From Clostridioides difficile_D (GTDB taxonomy: Bacteria; Bacillota; Clostridia; Peptostreptococcales; Peptostreptococcaceae): a stretch of 64,000 nt of DNA. A model generated the notes under the pieces. It searched no databases and had not been told where the DNA came from. It saw only the letters and a list, made by a program, of their open reading frames with translations. The position numbers and the translations under genes were made by a program. The stretch is taken from assembly GCA_945861085.1 (NCBI GenBank), contig OX244046.1:1860001-1924000 (forward strand). Reading direction: 5' to 3'. This document shows positions 43,886 through 52,399 of this stretch, piece after piece. Numbering within the stretch: position 1 is the first letter of the stretch; each line of letters opens with the position of its first letter.

Positions 43886-44495
43886 TAGTAATGAAAATAA
43901 ATCTTTTTTAGAATCTGTAAATTTAGAAGATATTTTTATAGACAAGAATATTGTGTTAAAGTTTTTGGGGTATGGAAATAGAAAAGCTCCAGATACAATT
44001 AGTGAAACAGTTGAAAGAGAAATAAAAAATATAACTGATATTTTAGATATCAAGGTATATATAAGTGAGGTTGATGTTGATAAAATGCCTAAAGAGTGTA
44101 AAAAAGCATTTGCTATATTATACACAATAGGAGATAAAATTGACATCAAGATGAATGATTATATGGAAAATTGCAATATGATGGCAGGATTAGCTTTGGA
44201 CAAAATAGGCGTAGTATGTTTAGACTGTATTAATGAGAAAATAAAAATGTGCTTGAAAGAAAAATATAGTAATCTCAACATATCATATGAAATATATCCA
44301 GGAGATAAAGATTTTGAAGTAGAGAAACAAAAGGATATTTACAACTATATAAAAAATAAATATAAAAGTGTAGAAATAGAAATCAATGATTATCATCAAC
44401 TATCACCCATAAAGAGCGTTGCAATGCTTATTTTAATGGGAGATGAAGAAAATTTAGAATCAAGATGCAGTAAATGTCCTAAAAAATGTTTTTAG
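43875..44495 (+). CDS. B12-dependent methionine synthase activation-domain-like protein
   Basis: A 206-residue protein that resembles the reactivation domain of MetH: GYGNRKAPDTISETVEREI near residue 30 and MAGLALDKIGVVCLDCINEKIK in the middle. It ends in a cysteine cluster SRCSKCPKKCF, common in the stand-alone clostridial versions. It may reduce or reactivate the corrinoid protein or bind S-adenosylmethionine. Start is ATG 43875, within the last codons of the methyltransferase gene; a TTG at 43866 is further upstream. Last gene of the operon. Confidence 0.78.
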   Translation: MNCNSNENKSFLESVNLEDIFIDKNIVLKFLGYGNRKAPDTISETVEREIKNITDILDIKVYISEVDVDKMPKECKKAFAILYTIGDKIDIKMNDYMENCNMMAGLALDKIGVVCLDCINEKIKMCLKEKYSNLNISYEIYPGDKDFEVEKQKDIYNYIKNKYKSVEIEINDYHQLSPIKSVAMLILMGDEENLESRCSKCPKKCF

Positions 44496-44531
44496 CTAGT
44501 TTTTACGATTAAAATTTGTTTTGTGTGTCAA

Positions 44532-44583
44532 TTGCAATAATTTTTTTAGTTATGATATCTATAAACTAAAAAAATTATTGCAA
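44532..44583. terminator. Bidirectional terminator
   Basis: A perfect 20-bp stem (44532-44551 and 44564-44583, arms starting TTGCAATAATTT) with a 12-base loop and internal A/T runs separates the convergent corrinoid operon and HAD gene. Confidence 0.8.
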
Positions 44584-44618
44584 AATAATATTCTATTTGA
44601 TATGCACAGAGTTACAAG

Positions 44619-45305
44619 TTATAATAGTTTCTTCAATTCAAGAAGAGTATTTATTTCATAAGTTGGTATATGATTAGTGTGATTTATGATGCTATTAGAA
44701 TTTAACCAACAAGTATCTATTTCTGAATTTATTCCACCTAAGATGTCTGATGTTAAGCTATCACCAATCATCAAAGCAGAAGATTTATCATGGCACTTAA
44801 ACTTTTTGAGCGCATATTTAAATATTTCAGGATTTGGTTTTGATATTTTTAATTCTTCAGATACAACTATTCCATCAATATATTCTTTTATTTTTGACTT
44901 TTCAAGTCTTTTCTTTTGAACTTCAGAAATTCCATTTGTTATTATAATGATTGTATACTTTCCTTTAAGATATGATAATATGTCAATTGCGCCTGGAATT
45001 AAGAAAGTACATTCACCTAAAAAATTTAAGTACATTTTGCTAAGAGTTCTAGAGTCAACATCTAATTTCATTTCATCTGCAAAAAGTTCAAATCTAAGCA
45101 ATTTAAGCTCATTCAAAGTTATAATATTTTTTTCAAGGTCAAACCAAAGCTTATCACTTATATTTTTATATACCTTTATATACTTTTCGAAATTAAGTTC
45201 TAAATCAAATTCAGATAGAAGTTTTTTAAAAGCATGTGATTCACTCTTTTTAAAATCAAATAAAGTGTCATCTGCATCAAAAAATATAAATTTATATGTT
45301 TTCAT
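44619..45305 (-). CDS. YjjG-type HAD-family phosphatase
   Basis: A 228-residue HAD hydrolase with motif I FFDADDTLFDFKKSE, motif II IIITNGIS and motif III/IV SKPNPEIF and MIGDSLTSDILGG. The closest recognisable group is YjjG/YfnB, which dephosphorylates nucleotides. Start is ATG 45305 (MKTYKFIFFDADD) after AAGGAATAAATCCT; an in-frame start at 45335 would overlap the XRE-cupin gene. It follows that gene by 13 bases and is likely co-transcribed. Confidence 0.87.
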   Translation of the reverse strand: MKTYKFIFFDADDTLFDFKKSESHAFKKLLSEFDLELNFEKYIKVYKNISDKLWFDLEKNIITLNELKLLRFELFADEMKLDVDSRTLSKMYLNFLGECTFLIPGAIDILSYLKGKYTIIIITNGISEVQKKRLEKSKIKEYIDGIVVSEELKISKPNPEIFKYALKKFKCHDKSSALMIGDSLTSDILGGINSEIDTCWLNSNSIINHTNHIPTYEINTLLELKKLL

Positions 45306-45318
45306 AGGATTTATTCCT

Positions 45319-45864
45319 TTATAAGATGACTGCAAAAATTACTTTGCTTTCACTATTTGAATCATTTTGCCATTTATGTTTTGTTCCTAAAGGAACCTTC
45401 ACACTATCCCCTTTGAATAAAGTAAATTCATCATCATCCATAAAAAGTTTAACTTCTCCCTCTAGAACATATGCGATTTCGTCACCATTATGAGTAATTC
45501 TATCAATACAAGAAGAAGTGTTTGGAGCTAAATCCATAATTGCAAATTCTAAATTACCACTAGAGTCTGGAATTAAAATTTCATATACAACATCTTTGCT
45601 TCCAGGTAAAATAACTTTTTTTCTACTATCATGTCTTACTATCAAGCTTTTTTTATCTACCTCAGATACAAAAAATGTAAATAAAGGAACGTTTAGAGAA
45701 GAGGCTATAGATTTTAATGAATTTACAGATGGATTAGCAAGACCTCTTTCTATTTGGCTTAATAATGATGGCGTAACATCAGCTAGTTTTGCTAAATCTC
45801 GAATACTTAAGTTTTGTTTTTTTCGAACTTCAGCTATTTTTTCTCCTAAATTTAAATCATTCAT
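45319..45864 (-). CDS. XRE-family regulator with cupin domain
   Basis: A 181-residue protein: residues 8-62 are a helix-turn-helix (LSIRDLAKLADVTPSLLSQI), and 105-180 a cupin (THNGDEIAYVLEGEVKLFMD, GTKHKWQND). Such SutR/PuuR-like regulators sense amino acids, polyamines or sugars acids through the cupin. ATG follows AGAGAGGGTATTCAT. It is divergent from the GntP permease gene and is a plausible repressor of it. Confidence 0.88.
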   Translation of the reverse strand: MNDLNLGEKIAEVRKKQNLSIRDLAKLADVTPSLLSQIERGLANPSVNSLKSIASSLNVPLFTFFVSEVDKKSLIVRHDSRKKVILPGSKDVVYEILIPDSSGNLEFAIMDLAPNTSSCIDRITHNGDEIAYVLEGEVKLFMDDDEFTLFKGDSVKVPLGTKHKWQNDSNSESKVIFAVIL

Positions 45865-46007
45865 ATGAATACCCTCTCTTTTTCATTTTAAAAATATTAA
45901 CTTAAAATAATCAAGTAAAAAGATTATATAGTATGAAGTTATTATAACACATAGAATAAAAATTTGAAAAAATAATGTTCAATATAATTGAATAAATTAA
46001 AATATAA

Positions 46008-46036
46008 TTGACAAGTGAATACAGAATACTTAAAAT
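46008..46036 (+). promoter_or_regulatory. Sigma-A promoter of the GntP permease
   Basis: A perfect TTGACA (46008-46013) and TAAAAT (46031-46036) are 17 bases apart, 60 bases before the start codon. Confidence 0.72.
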
Positions 46037-46095
46037 ATATTTAAATAAAATTAAATTAAGTAAAAAATAATTAACTTATGATAGGAGGGGATATT

Positions 46096-47346
46096 ATGCA
46101 AATAACAACTTTTGGAGCTATATTTGGCTTATTAGTAGCAATTATTTTAATTATAAAAAAATTTCAAGCTGTATATAGTTTAATGTTAGGAGCATTTATT
46201 GGAGGATTAGTTGGAGGAGCAAATATAACACAAACTGTAGATTTTATGGCAACTGGAGCTATGAATATCTCACCATCAATTCTTAGAGCTTTGGCATCAG
46301 GTGTATTAGCTGGAAGTCTAATAAAAACAGGGGCAGTAGATAAGATATCAGAAAAGATTGTAAAAATATTTGGTGAAAAGAGAGCTTTGCTTTCAATTGC
46401 TATTTCAACCATGGTACTTGCTGGGGTAGGAGTAAATTTGGATGTATCTATAATAACTGTAGCACCTATAGGATTATATATAGGTAGAAAATTAAATTAT
46501 TCTAAATTATCAATACTATTAGCCATGTTAGGAGGAGGTAAAGCAGGTAATATAGTATCACCAAATCCAAATACTATAGCAGTGGCAGGAAATTTTTCAG
46601 TCAACCTATCTAGTGTTATGATTTCTAATATAATTCCAGCAATCGTTGGAGTTGTGACTACAGTTATCTTAGCTAGTATATTAATAAAGAGAGGGAATAA
46701 AATAGAATCATATGAAATCTTAGAGCAAAGAGATGATTTACCAAGTTTATTTAAATCATTATGTGGTCCAATTGTAGCTATATTATTGTTGTTTTTGGGA
46801 AATGTATCTCCTATAGTTATAGACCCAATGATAGCTCTTCCAATAGGAGGAATGGTAACTCTAATTGCCACAGGAAATCTGAACAATTCAAGAGAATATT
46901 TGGCTTTTGGATTATCTAAGATGCAAGGAGTATGTATATTATTACTTGGAACAGGGACTATTGCAGGAATTATACAGATGTCTGAATTACAACAGAGTAC
47001 AATAAGTATCCTACAATTTTTAAATATGCCACAATTTTTATTAGCACCAATTTCAGGCATACTTATGTCATTGGCAACTGCATCATCAACAGCTGGCGCC
47101 ACTATAGCATCATCTACTTTTTCTGATGCCATATTAAATGGTGGTCTATCGCCAGTTTCAGGTGCATCAATAATCAATGCTGGTTCTAGTGTGTTTGAGC
47201 AGTTACCACATGGTTCATTGTTTCATACCAGTTCAGGTAGTATAAATATGGATATAGGAGAAAGATTTAAATTAATTCCATATGAAGCACTGATAGGAAT
47301 AGTAATGACTACAATTTCAACATCTATTCAATTAATTTTACAATAA
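46096..47346 (+). CDS. GntP-family permease
   Basis: A 416-residue membrane protein with about 12 segments, of the gluconate:proton symporter (GntP) family: LGGGKAGNIVSPNPNTIAVAG, SATASSTAGATIASSTF-like loop near 330 (LATASSTAGATIASS), and EQLPHGSLFHTSSG. Members also carry other hydroxy acids and D-serine. Start is ATG 46096 after ATAGGAGGGGATATT; ATG 46078 lies upstream of that site. Position between an XRE-cupin regulator and the sensor kinase leaves open whether the imported compound is also the signal for the selenoenzyme operon. Confidence 0.85.
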   Translation: MQITTFGAIFGLLVAIILIIKKFQAVYSLMLGAFIGGLVGGANITQTVDFMATGAMNISPSILRALASGVLAGSLIKTGAVDKISEKIVKIFGEKRALLSIAISTMVLAGVGVNLDVSIITVAPIGLYIGRKLNYSKLSILLAMLGGGKAGNIVSPNPNTIAVAGNFSVNLSSVMISNIIPAIVGVVTTVILASILIKRGNKIESYEILEQRDDLPSLFKSLCGPIVAILLLFLGNVSPIVIDPMIALPIGGMVTLIATGNLNNSREYLAFGLSKMQGVCILLLGTGTIAGIIQMSELQQSTISILQFLNMPQFLLAPISGILMSLATASSTAGATIASSTFSDAILNGGLSPVSGASIINAGSSVFEQLPHGSLFHTSSGSINMDIGERFKLIPYEALIGIVMTTISTSIQLILQ

Positions 47347-47429
47347 ATATAAATATTTAATGAAAAAAGTAGGATTTTGTTATTAAATATTGAATTTATT
47401 ATAGTAAAAAAGAAGATTGGAGTTTTAAA

Positions 47430-49424
47430 GTGAATAAAAAAAAGATAGTTATTATAGGTATTATTTACTCTTTTTTAGTGGTGTTTTCACTTACAAATAT
47501 GTATGTAAATATGGAGTATAATCTAAATGTATTTGAATATATTAAGAAATCACTTCCATTTACAGAAGACGAAAAAAAATGGCTAGAAAAACATAAGAAT
47601 TTGGTTTATAGCTCCGACCAAAGTTCCCCTCCTTTGAGATATAAAGGTAAAGAAGATGGACAGTATAAGGGAATTATTGTTGATTTAATGAATTCTCTGT
47701 CAATTCAAATTGGTAGAGATTTTTATTTTAAACCAAATACATGGTGGAAAGAATCTTTTATAAATTCAATAGATGATAGTATAAAGTTTTTTGATTTAAT
47801 TCCATCAAAAGAAAGGGCAAGTAAATTTATATTTACTGACCCAATATATACTTTGAGTGCAAATATATTAAAAGATAAAAAATCTCAAGATATAAATAGT
47901 TACATGGATTTAAATGGAAAAACAGTGGCAATTCCAGAAGGCGATTATTCTATAAATTTTTTAAAGCAACAAGTTGAAGACATAAATATTGTATTGACTC
48001 CAGATATAAAGACTGGGGTCAAACATTTGATGTTAGGAAGAGTAGATGCAGTTGTTGGTGATGAGCCAGTACTACGGTATTATATAAATAATTATGGACT
48101 TTCAAATAAATACAATATTTTAAGTAATCCTATCTATACTAAAAAGGCAGTTCTTGCTGTACCTAAACAATATAGGGAACTGGTCAGTATATTAAATAAG
48201 GGGATTTTTAAACTTCAGAAAAATGGAGTATATGAAGACTTAAAGAAAAAATGGTATTCCACATATAATGAAGTTGATGATATATTATATGAGAGAGGAA
48301 TTGTACCAAGTATTTATATTTTTATAGGCATAATTTTAATATCAATTTATATTTTTTATAGTTATACATACTTGTTAAAGGTAGAAATAAAAAGAAAAAC
48401 AGAAGAAGTAATAGAAAATAAAAAAGCTTTAGAGGCAACTTTTAATAGCATAACAGATATAATAATGCTTGTAGATGAAAATTACAACATAGTAGAATCG
48501 AACAAAATACTGTATGATTTTATAAGTGAAATGAGTTATAAAATAGAAGATTTGATTAGCATAATAAAAGGTATTATTGAAAATACATTTTCTGAAAATA
48601 TAAGTAAAACTAGTGAAGTAGAAATACACAATAAGATTTTAAAGATAAATACTTTTCCTGTAGAGTATAAAAAAAATAATACTGAGTATATAGTGGTTCT
48701 TATTAAAGACATAACGAATGATAAAATAGTAGAGGCAAAATTACTTAGAGAAAATAAAATGATATCTATAGGACAATTAGCTTCTGGAGTAGCACATGAG
48801 ATAAGAAATCCTTTGGGAATAATAAGAAATAATTGCTATCTTTTAAAAGATAACGTTACAGTAGAAGAAGTGCATGATTGTGTAAAATCAATAGAAAGCA
48901 ATGTAGACAGAGCAAGTAACATTATAACTAATTTGTTAAATTTTGCGAGAATATCAGATGATAATTTAGAACATATAAATATAAGAAATTTCATTGAAAA
49001 TATAGTGAAACTTCAATATAAAATATTACAATTAAAGAATGTTGAAATAAAAATCGATTGTGATATTAATTTAATATGCTACATAAATGGAGAATCATTA
49101 AAACATGTATTTATAAATTTAATTTCTAATGCAGTAGATGCAATACATGAGAATGGAAAAATTATTATAAATTGCTATGTAGAAAGCCATAGTTTGTTTA
49201 TAGATTTTAAAGATAATGGAGAAGGCATAAAAGAAGATGCTCTAAAGGATATATTTAATCCTTTCTATACTACAAAACCAATAGGTGAAGGGACTGGTTT
49301 AGGTTTATATATCACTTATAACGAGATTAAGAAGAATAATGGTGATATAAGTGTTGAAAGTAAATTGGGGATTGGAACTTGTTTTCATATAAAAATTCCA
49401 CTAAATAAAGAGGTGACTATATAA
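47430..49424 (+). CDS. Sensor histidine kinase with periplasmic-type solute-binding domain
   Basis: A 664-residue hybrid sensor. Residues 5-26 are a membrane anchor, 50-285 form an extracellular SBP_bac_3 domain (WLEKHKNLVYSSDQSSPPLR, IVDLMNSLSIQIGRDF, VAIPEGDYSINFL), and a second membrane segment follows at about 290-315. A PAS-like domain, a dimerisation domain with His456 in GVAHEIRNPLG, and an ATPase domain (NAVDAI, DNGEGI, GTGLGL) complete it. Fused binding domains like this sense amino-acid-like ligands. Start is GTG at 47430. The sigma-54 activator overlaps the stop. Confidence 0.9.
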   Translation: MNKKKIVIIGIIYSFLVVFSLTNMYVNMEYNLNVFEYIKKSLPFTEDEKKWLEKHKNLVYSSDQSSPPLRYKGKEDGQYKGIIVDLMNSLSIQIGRDFYFKPNTWWKESFINSIDDSIKFFDLIPSKERASKFIFTDPIYTLSANILKDKKSQDINSYMDLNGKTVAIPEGDYSINFLKQQVEDINIVLTPDIKTGVKHLMLGRVDAVVGDEPVLRYYINNYGLSNKYNILSNPIYTKKAVLAVPKQYRELVSILNKGIFKLQKNGVYEDLKKKWYSTYNEVDDILYERGIVPSIYIFIGIILISIYIFYSYTYLLKVEIKRKTEEVIENKKALEATFNSITDIIMLVDENYNIVESNKILYDFISEMSYKIEDLISIIKGIIENTFSENISKTSEVEIHNKILKINTFPVEYKKNNTEYIVVLIKDITNDKIVEAKLLRENKMISIGQLASGVAHEIRNPLGIIRNNCYLLKDNVTVEEVHDCVKSIESNVDRASNIITNLLNFARISDDNLEHINIRNFIENIVKLQYKILQLKNVEIKIDCDINLICYINGESLKHVFINLISNAVDAIHENGKIIINCYVESHSLFIDFKDNGEGIKEDALKDIFNPFYTTKPIGEGTGLGLYITYNEIKKNNGDISVESKLGIGTCFHIKIPLNKEVTI

Positions 49425-50746
49425 TGAAAATACTAGTAGTTGATGATGAGCTAGAGTATGGAACAGTAATGAAAAAAATTCTACAAAAGAATGGCTATGT
49501 TGTAAATATAGCACTAAGTGGAGAAGAAGCTGTAAATATCATCAAAAAAGATAGGAAATATGATTTGATTTTATCTGATGTTATGATGAAAAATATGGAC
49601 GGAGTACAGTTATTAGATGAGATTAAATCTATTAATAAAAATATAGAAGTTATATTAGTTACAGGATATGGAAGTATTGAAAATGCAGTTGATGCTATGA
49701 AAAGAGGAGCTTTATCTTATTTTATAAAAAGTAATCCTATTGAAAATTTATTAGAAGAAATTGAAAAGGTAAAGATAGTGAAGTCATCAGTTTCTGCACA
49801 AAAGAATAATTTAGATTTTACTCTAGAATCCCAAAATAGAGATTTTAATGATGTTATAAAAATAGCAGAAAAAGCTGCTTGTAAAGATGTTAATATATTA
49901 ATTTTGGGTGAATCTGGTGTAGGGAAAGATATACTAGCTAGATATATACATAGTATAAGTCCAAGAAAGAATGAGATATTTGTTCCTGTAAATTGTTGCT
50001 CTTTTTCAGAAAATTTATTAGAGTCAGAGTTATTTGGACATGAAAAAGGTTCTTTTACAGGAGCAGTAGATAGTAGAAAAGGTAGATTTGAACTTTCAAA
50101 TAAAGGAACTTTATTTTTGGACGAAATAGGAGATATACCTTTAAATGTTCAGGTAAAGCTTCTAAGGACACTTGAAGAGAAATCTATAGAGAGGATAGGA
50201 AGTAATAAATCCATTAAAGTTGACTTTAGATTAATTTGTGCGATGAATAAAGAACCAAAAGTAGAAATATCAAATGGAAATATAAGAGAAGATTTTTTTT
50301 ATAGAATAAGTACAATAACAATAACTATACCACCACTAAGAAAAAGAAGGGAAGACCTAAGTACACTTATAGAATTTTTCTTAAACAAGTATCAAATTGA
50401 ACATGATAAAAAGGTACATTCAATCGACAAGGAAGTGATGGACTTTTTATTAAATTATAATTATCCAGGAAATATAAGAGAATTAAAAAATATAATAAAT
50501 AGATTTGTAGTTTTAAGTGAAGAAGGTAATTTATCAAAAGATAATTTAAATTTAATATCAAATAATGTGCATATAGATGATAAAATAAGTATTAGACCCT
50601 TAAGAGAAATAAGAAAAGAGTTTGAATGTGAGTATATTGAAAAGGCTTTATCTTTATGTGGAAACAATATTTCAAATACAGCTAAAAAATTGGAGATTAG
50701 TAGAAGACAATTAACTAACAAAATATCAGAATATAATATTAGGTAA
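49424..50746 (+). CDS. NtrC-type sigma-54-dependent response regulator
   Basis: A 440-residue activator: receiver domain with Asp52 (LILSDVMMKNMDG), AAA+ domain with Walker A GESGVGKD, the sigma-54 contact loop GSFTGA (a common variant of GAFTGA) and Walker B GTLFLDEIGD, and a C-terminal Fis-type helix-turn-helix (NISNTAKKLEISRRQLTNKI). It overlaps the kinase gene by one base (TAATG). A good -24/-12 promoter lies 200 bases downstream in front of the reductase genes, which are the obvious target. Confidence 0.93.
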   Translation: MKILVVDDELEYGTVMKKILQKNGYVVNIALSGEEAVNIIKKDRKYDLILSDVMMKNMDGVQLLDEIKSINKNIEVILVTGYGSIENAVDAMKRGALSYFIKSNPIENLLEEIEKVKIVKSSVSAQKNNLDFTLESQNRDFNDVIKIAEKAACKDVNILILGESGVGKDILARYIHSISPRKNEIFVPVNCCSFSENLLESELFGHEKGSFTGAVDSRKGRFELSNKGTLFLDEIGDIPLNVQVKLLRTLEEKSIERIGSNKSIKVDFRLICAMNKEPKVEISNGNIREDFFYRISTITITIPPLRKRREDLSTLIEFFLNKYQIEHDKKVHSIDKEVMDFLLNYNYPGNIRELKNIINRFVVLSEEGNLSKDNLNLISNNVHIDDKISIRPLREIRKEFECEYIEKALSLCGNNISNTAKKLEISRRQLTNKISEYNIR

Positions 50747-50793
50747 GAAAAAAATTTCTCATTGAGTGAGAAAAAAACTTCTCAAAGTTTATT

Positions 50794-50830
50794 AAAAGAT
50801 AAGCAGAAAAAATCTGTTTATCTTTTTTTA
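50794..50830 (+). terminator. Terminator of the sensor/regulator unit
   Basis: AAAAGATAAGCAGA (50794-50807) pairs with TCTGTTTATCTTTT (50813-50826), followed by T. Just before it, TTTCTCA-N5-TGAGAAA (50755-50773) is a palindrome that could be an upstream activator site. Confidence 0.85.
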
Positions 50831-50943
50831 TTATAATTTTAAAAATTAGAATTTACAATAATTATTGGTAAATTCAATACTGATGTAAATTAAAAATGAA
50901 AATTTCTATGATATTAATATATAGAATATGTATTTTAAATAAT

Positions 50944-50959
50944 TGGCATAGAAAATGCT
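50944..50959 (+). promoter_or_regulatory. Sigma-54 (-24/-12) promoter of the selenoenzyme operon
   Basis: TGGCATAGAAAATGCT matches the sigma-54 consensus TGGCACN5TTGCW, with GG and GC exactly 12 bases apart. It lies 69 bases before the reductase start. The adjacent sigma-54 activator gene makes a chance match unlikely. Confidence 0.82.
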
Positions 50960-51027
50960 TTATATATTAATAAACGTAATAATAAATACTTTTAATTGCG
51001 ATTAAATATATTAAGGGGGATTTTCAT

Positions 51028-52314
51028 ATGAAGCTAGAGCTAGGGAATATATTTATAAAAAATGTTGAATTTGGAGAAAAGACAGAAGTAAAAGATGGAG
51101 TACTATATGTGAATAGCAAGGAAATAGAAAGTATAGCATTAGAAGATGAAAGGATTGTAAGTGTAAATGTTGAACTTGCAAGACCTGGCGAATCAATAAG
51201 AATAGCTCCAGTTAAAGATGTAATAGAACCTAGAGTTAAAATTGGAGATGAAAGCAAAATATTTCCTGGAATTATAAATAAAGTGAAGACAGTAGGAAGT
51301 GGAAGAACTCATGTACTTTTAGGAGCTTGTGTTGTAACTTGTGGAAATATCGTTGGATTTCAAGAAGGTGTAATTGATATGAGTGGTCCTACTGCTAAAT
51401 ATACACCTTTTTCAAAAACAAATAATATATGTCTTGTTATAAAAGCAAAGGATGGTATAGATACTCATGATTATGAGGAAGCAGCTAGAATTGCTGGATT
51501 AAAAATAGGTGCATATGTAGGTGAAGCAGGAAGAGAAGTTGAGCCAGATGAAGTAATTGTATATGAGACAAAGCCATTATTAAAACAAGTAAAAGAATAT
51601 CCAGACCTACCAACAGTAGCATATGTTCACATGTTACAATCACAAGGACTTTTACATGATACTTATTATTATGGAGTAGATGCTAAACAAATAGTTCCCA
51701 CATTTATGTACCCAACTGAAATAATGGATGGAGCTATAATATCTGGAAACTGTGTAGCACCATGTGATAAGGTTACGACATTCCATCATTTAAATAATCC
51801 AGTTATACATGACTTATATAAAAGACATGGAAAAGATTTAAACTTTATAGGTGTTATTTTGACTAATGAAAACGTATTCTTGGTCGATAAAGAGAGAAGC
51901 TCTGATATGGTAGCCAAATTAATAGAATTTTTAGGAGTTGATGGAGTTTTGGTGACAGAAGAAGGTTACGGAAATCCAGATACTGACCTAATGATGAATT
52001 GTAGAAAATGTAGTGAAGTTGGAGCAAGTGTAGTTTTGATAACAGATGAATTTCCTGGAAAAGATGGTAAGAGTCAATCTATAGCAGATGCTACTAAAGA
52101 AGCAGATGCAGTTGTTTCTTGTGGTCAAGGAAACCTAGTGGTTCATTTCCCAGCAATGGAAAAAATTATAGGAACTTTAGATTATGTTGAGATGATGATA
52201 GGTGGGTATAAAGGATGCTTAAATGATGATGGAAGTATGGACGCAGAACTACAAATTATAATAGCATCAACTATAGCAAATGGTTATAATCATTTGACAG
52301 CAAGATATTATTAA
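51028..52314 (+). CDS. Glycine/sarcosine/betaine reductase component B, GrdE-like proprotein
   Basis: The 428-residue GrdE-family proprotein of component B of the selenium-dependent reductases. Family stretches include GSGRTHVLLGACVVTCG, GFQEGVIDMSGP and MDGAIISGNCVAPCD. Cys242, in SGNC, is at the position where GrdE is cleaved to leave a pyruvoyl group that binds the amine substrate as a Schiff base. ATG follows AAGGGGGATTTTCAT. Paired with the selenoprotein gene 85 bases on, under a sigma-54 promoter. Which substrate (glycine, sarcosine or betaine) cannot be told; a second GrdE-type set usually serves sarcosine or betaine. Confidence 0.88.
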   Translation: MKLELGNIFIKNVEFGEKTEVKDGVLYVNSKEIESIALEDERIVSVNVELARPGESIRIAPVKDVIEPRVKIGDESKIFPGIINKVKTVGSGRTHVLLGACVVTCGNIVGFQEGVIDMSGPTAKYTPFSKTNNICLVIKAKDGIDTHDYEEAARIAGLKIGAYVGEAGREVEPDEVIVYETKPLLKQVKEYPDLPTVAYVHMLQSQGLLHDTYYYGVDAKQIVPTFMYPTEIMDGAIISGNCVAPCDKVTTFHHLNNPVIHDLYKRHGKDLNFIGVILTNENVFLVDKERSSDMVAKLIEFLGVDGVLVTEEGYGNPDTDLMMNCRKCSEVGASVVLITDEFPGKDGKSQSIADATKEADAVVSCGQGNLVVHFPAMEKIIGTLDYVEMMIGGYKGCLNDDGSMDAELQIIIASTIANGYNHLTARYY

Positions 52315-52399
52315 ATAAATATTTGAATATAAAGTTTTGTTAGTGTAATCATTGGTCTAATTAATGTAATAACTATAAAGTGATTTGGAGGATTAAGAG

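Noticed and set aside
46497..47177. A 226-codon open frame antisense to the GntP permease
   Set aside because: No ribosome site; its length is explained by the reversed codon pattern of the real membrane protein gene.
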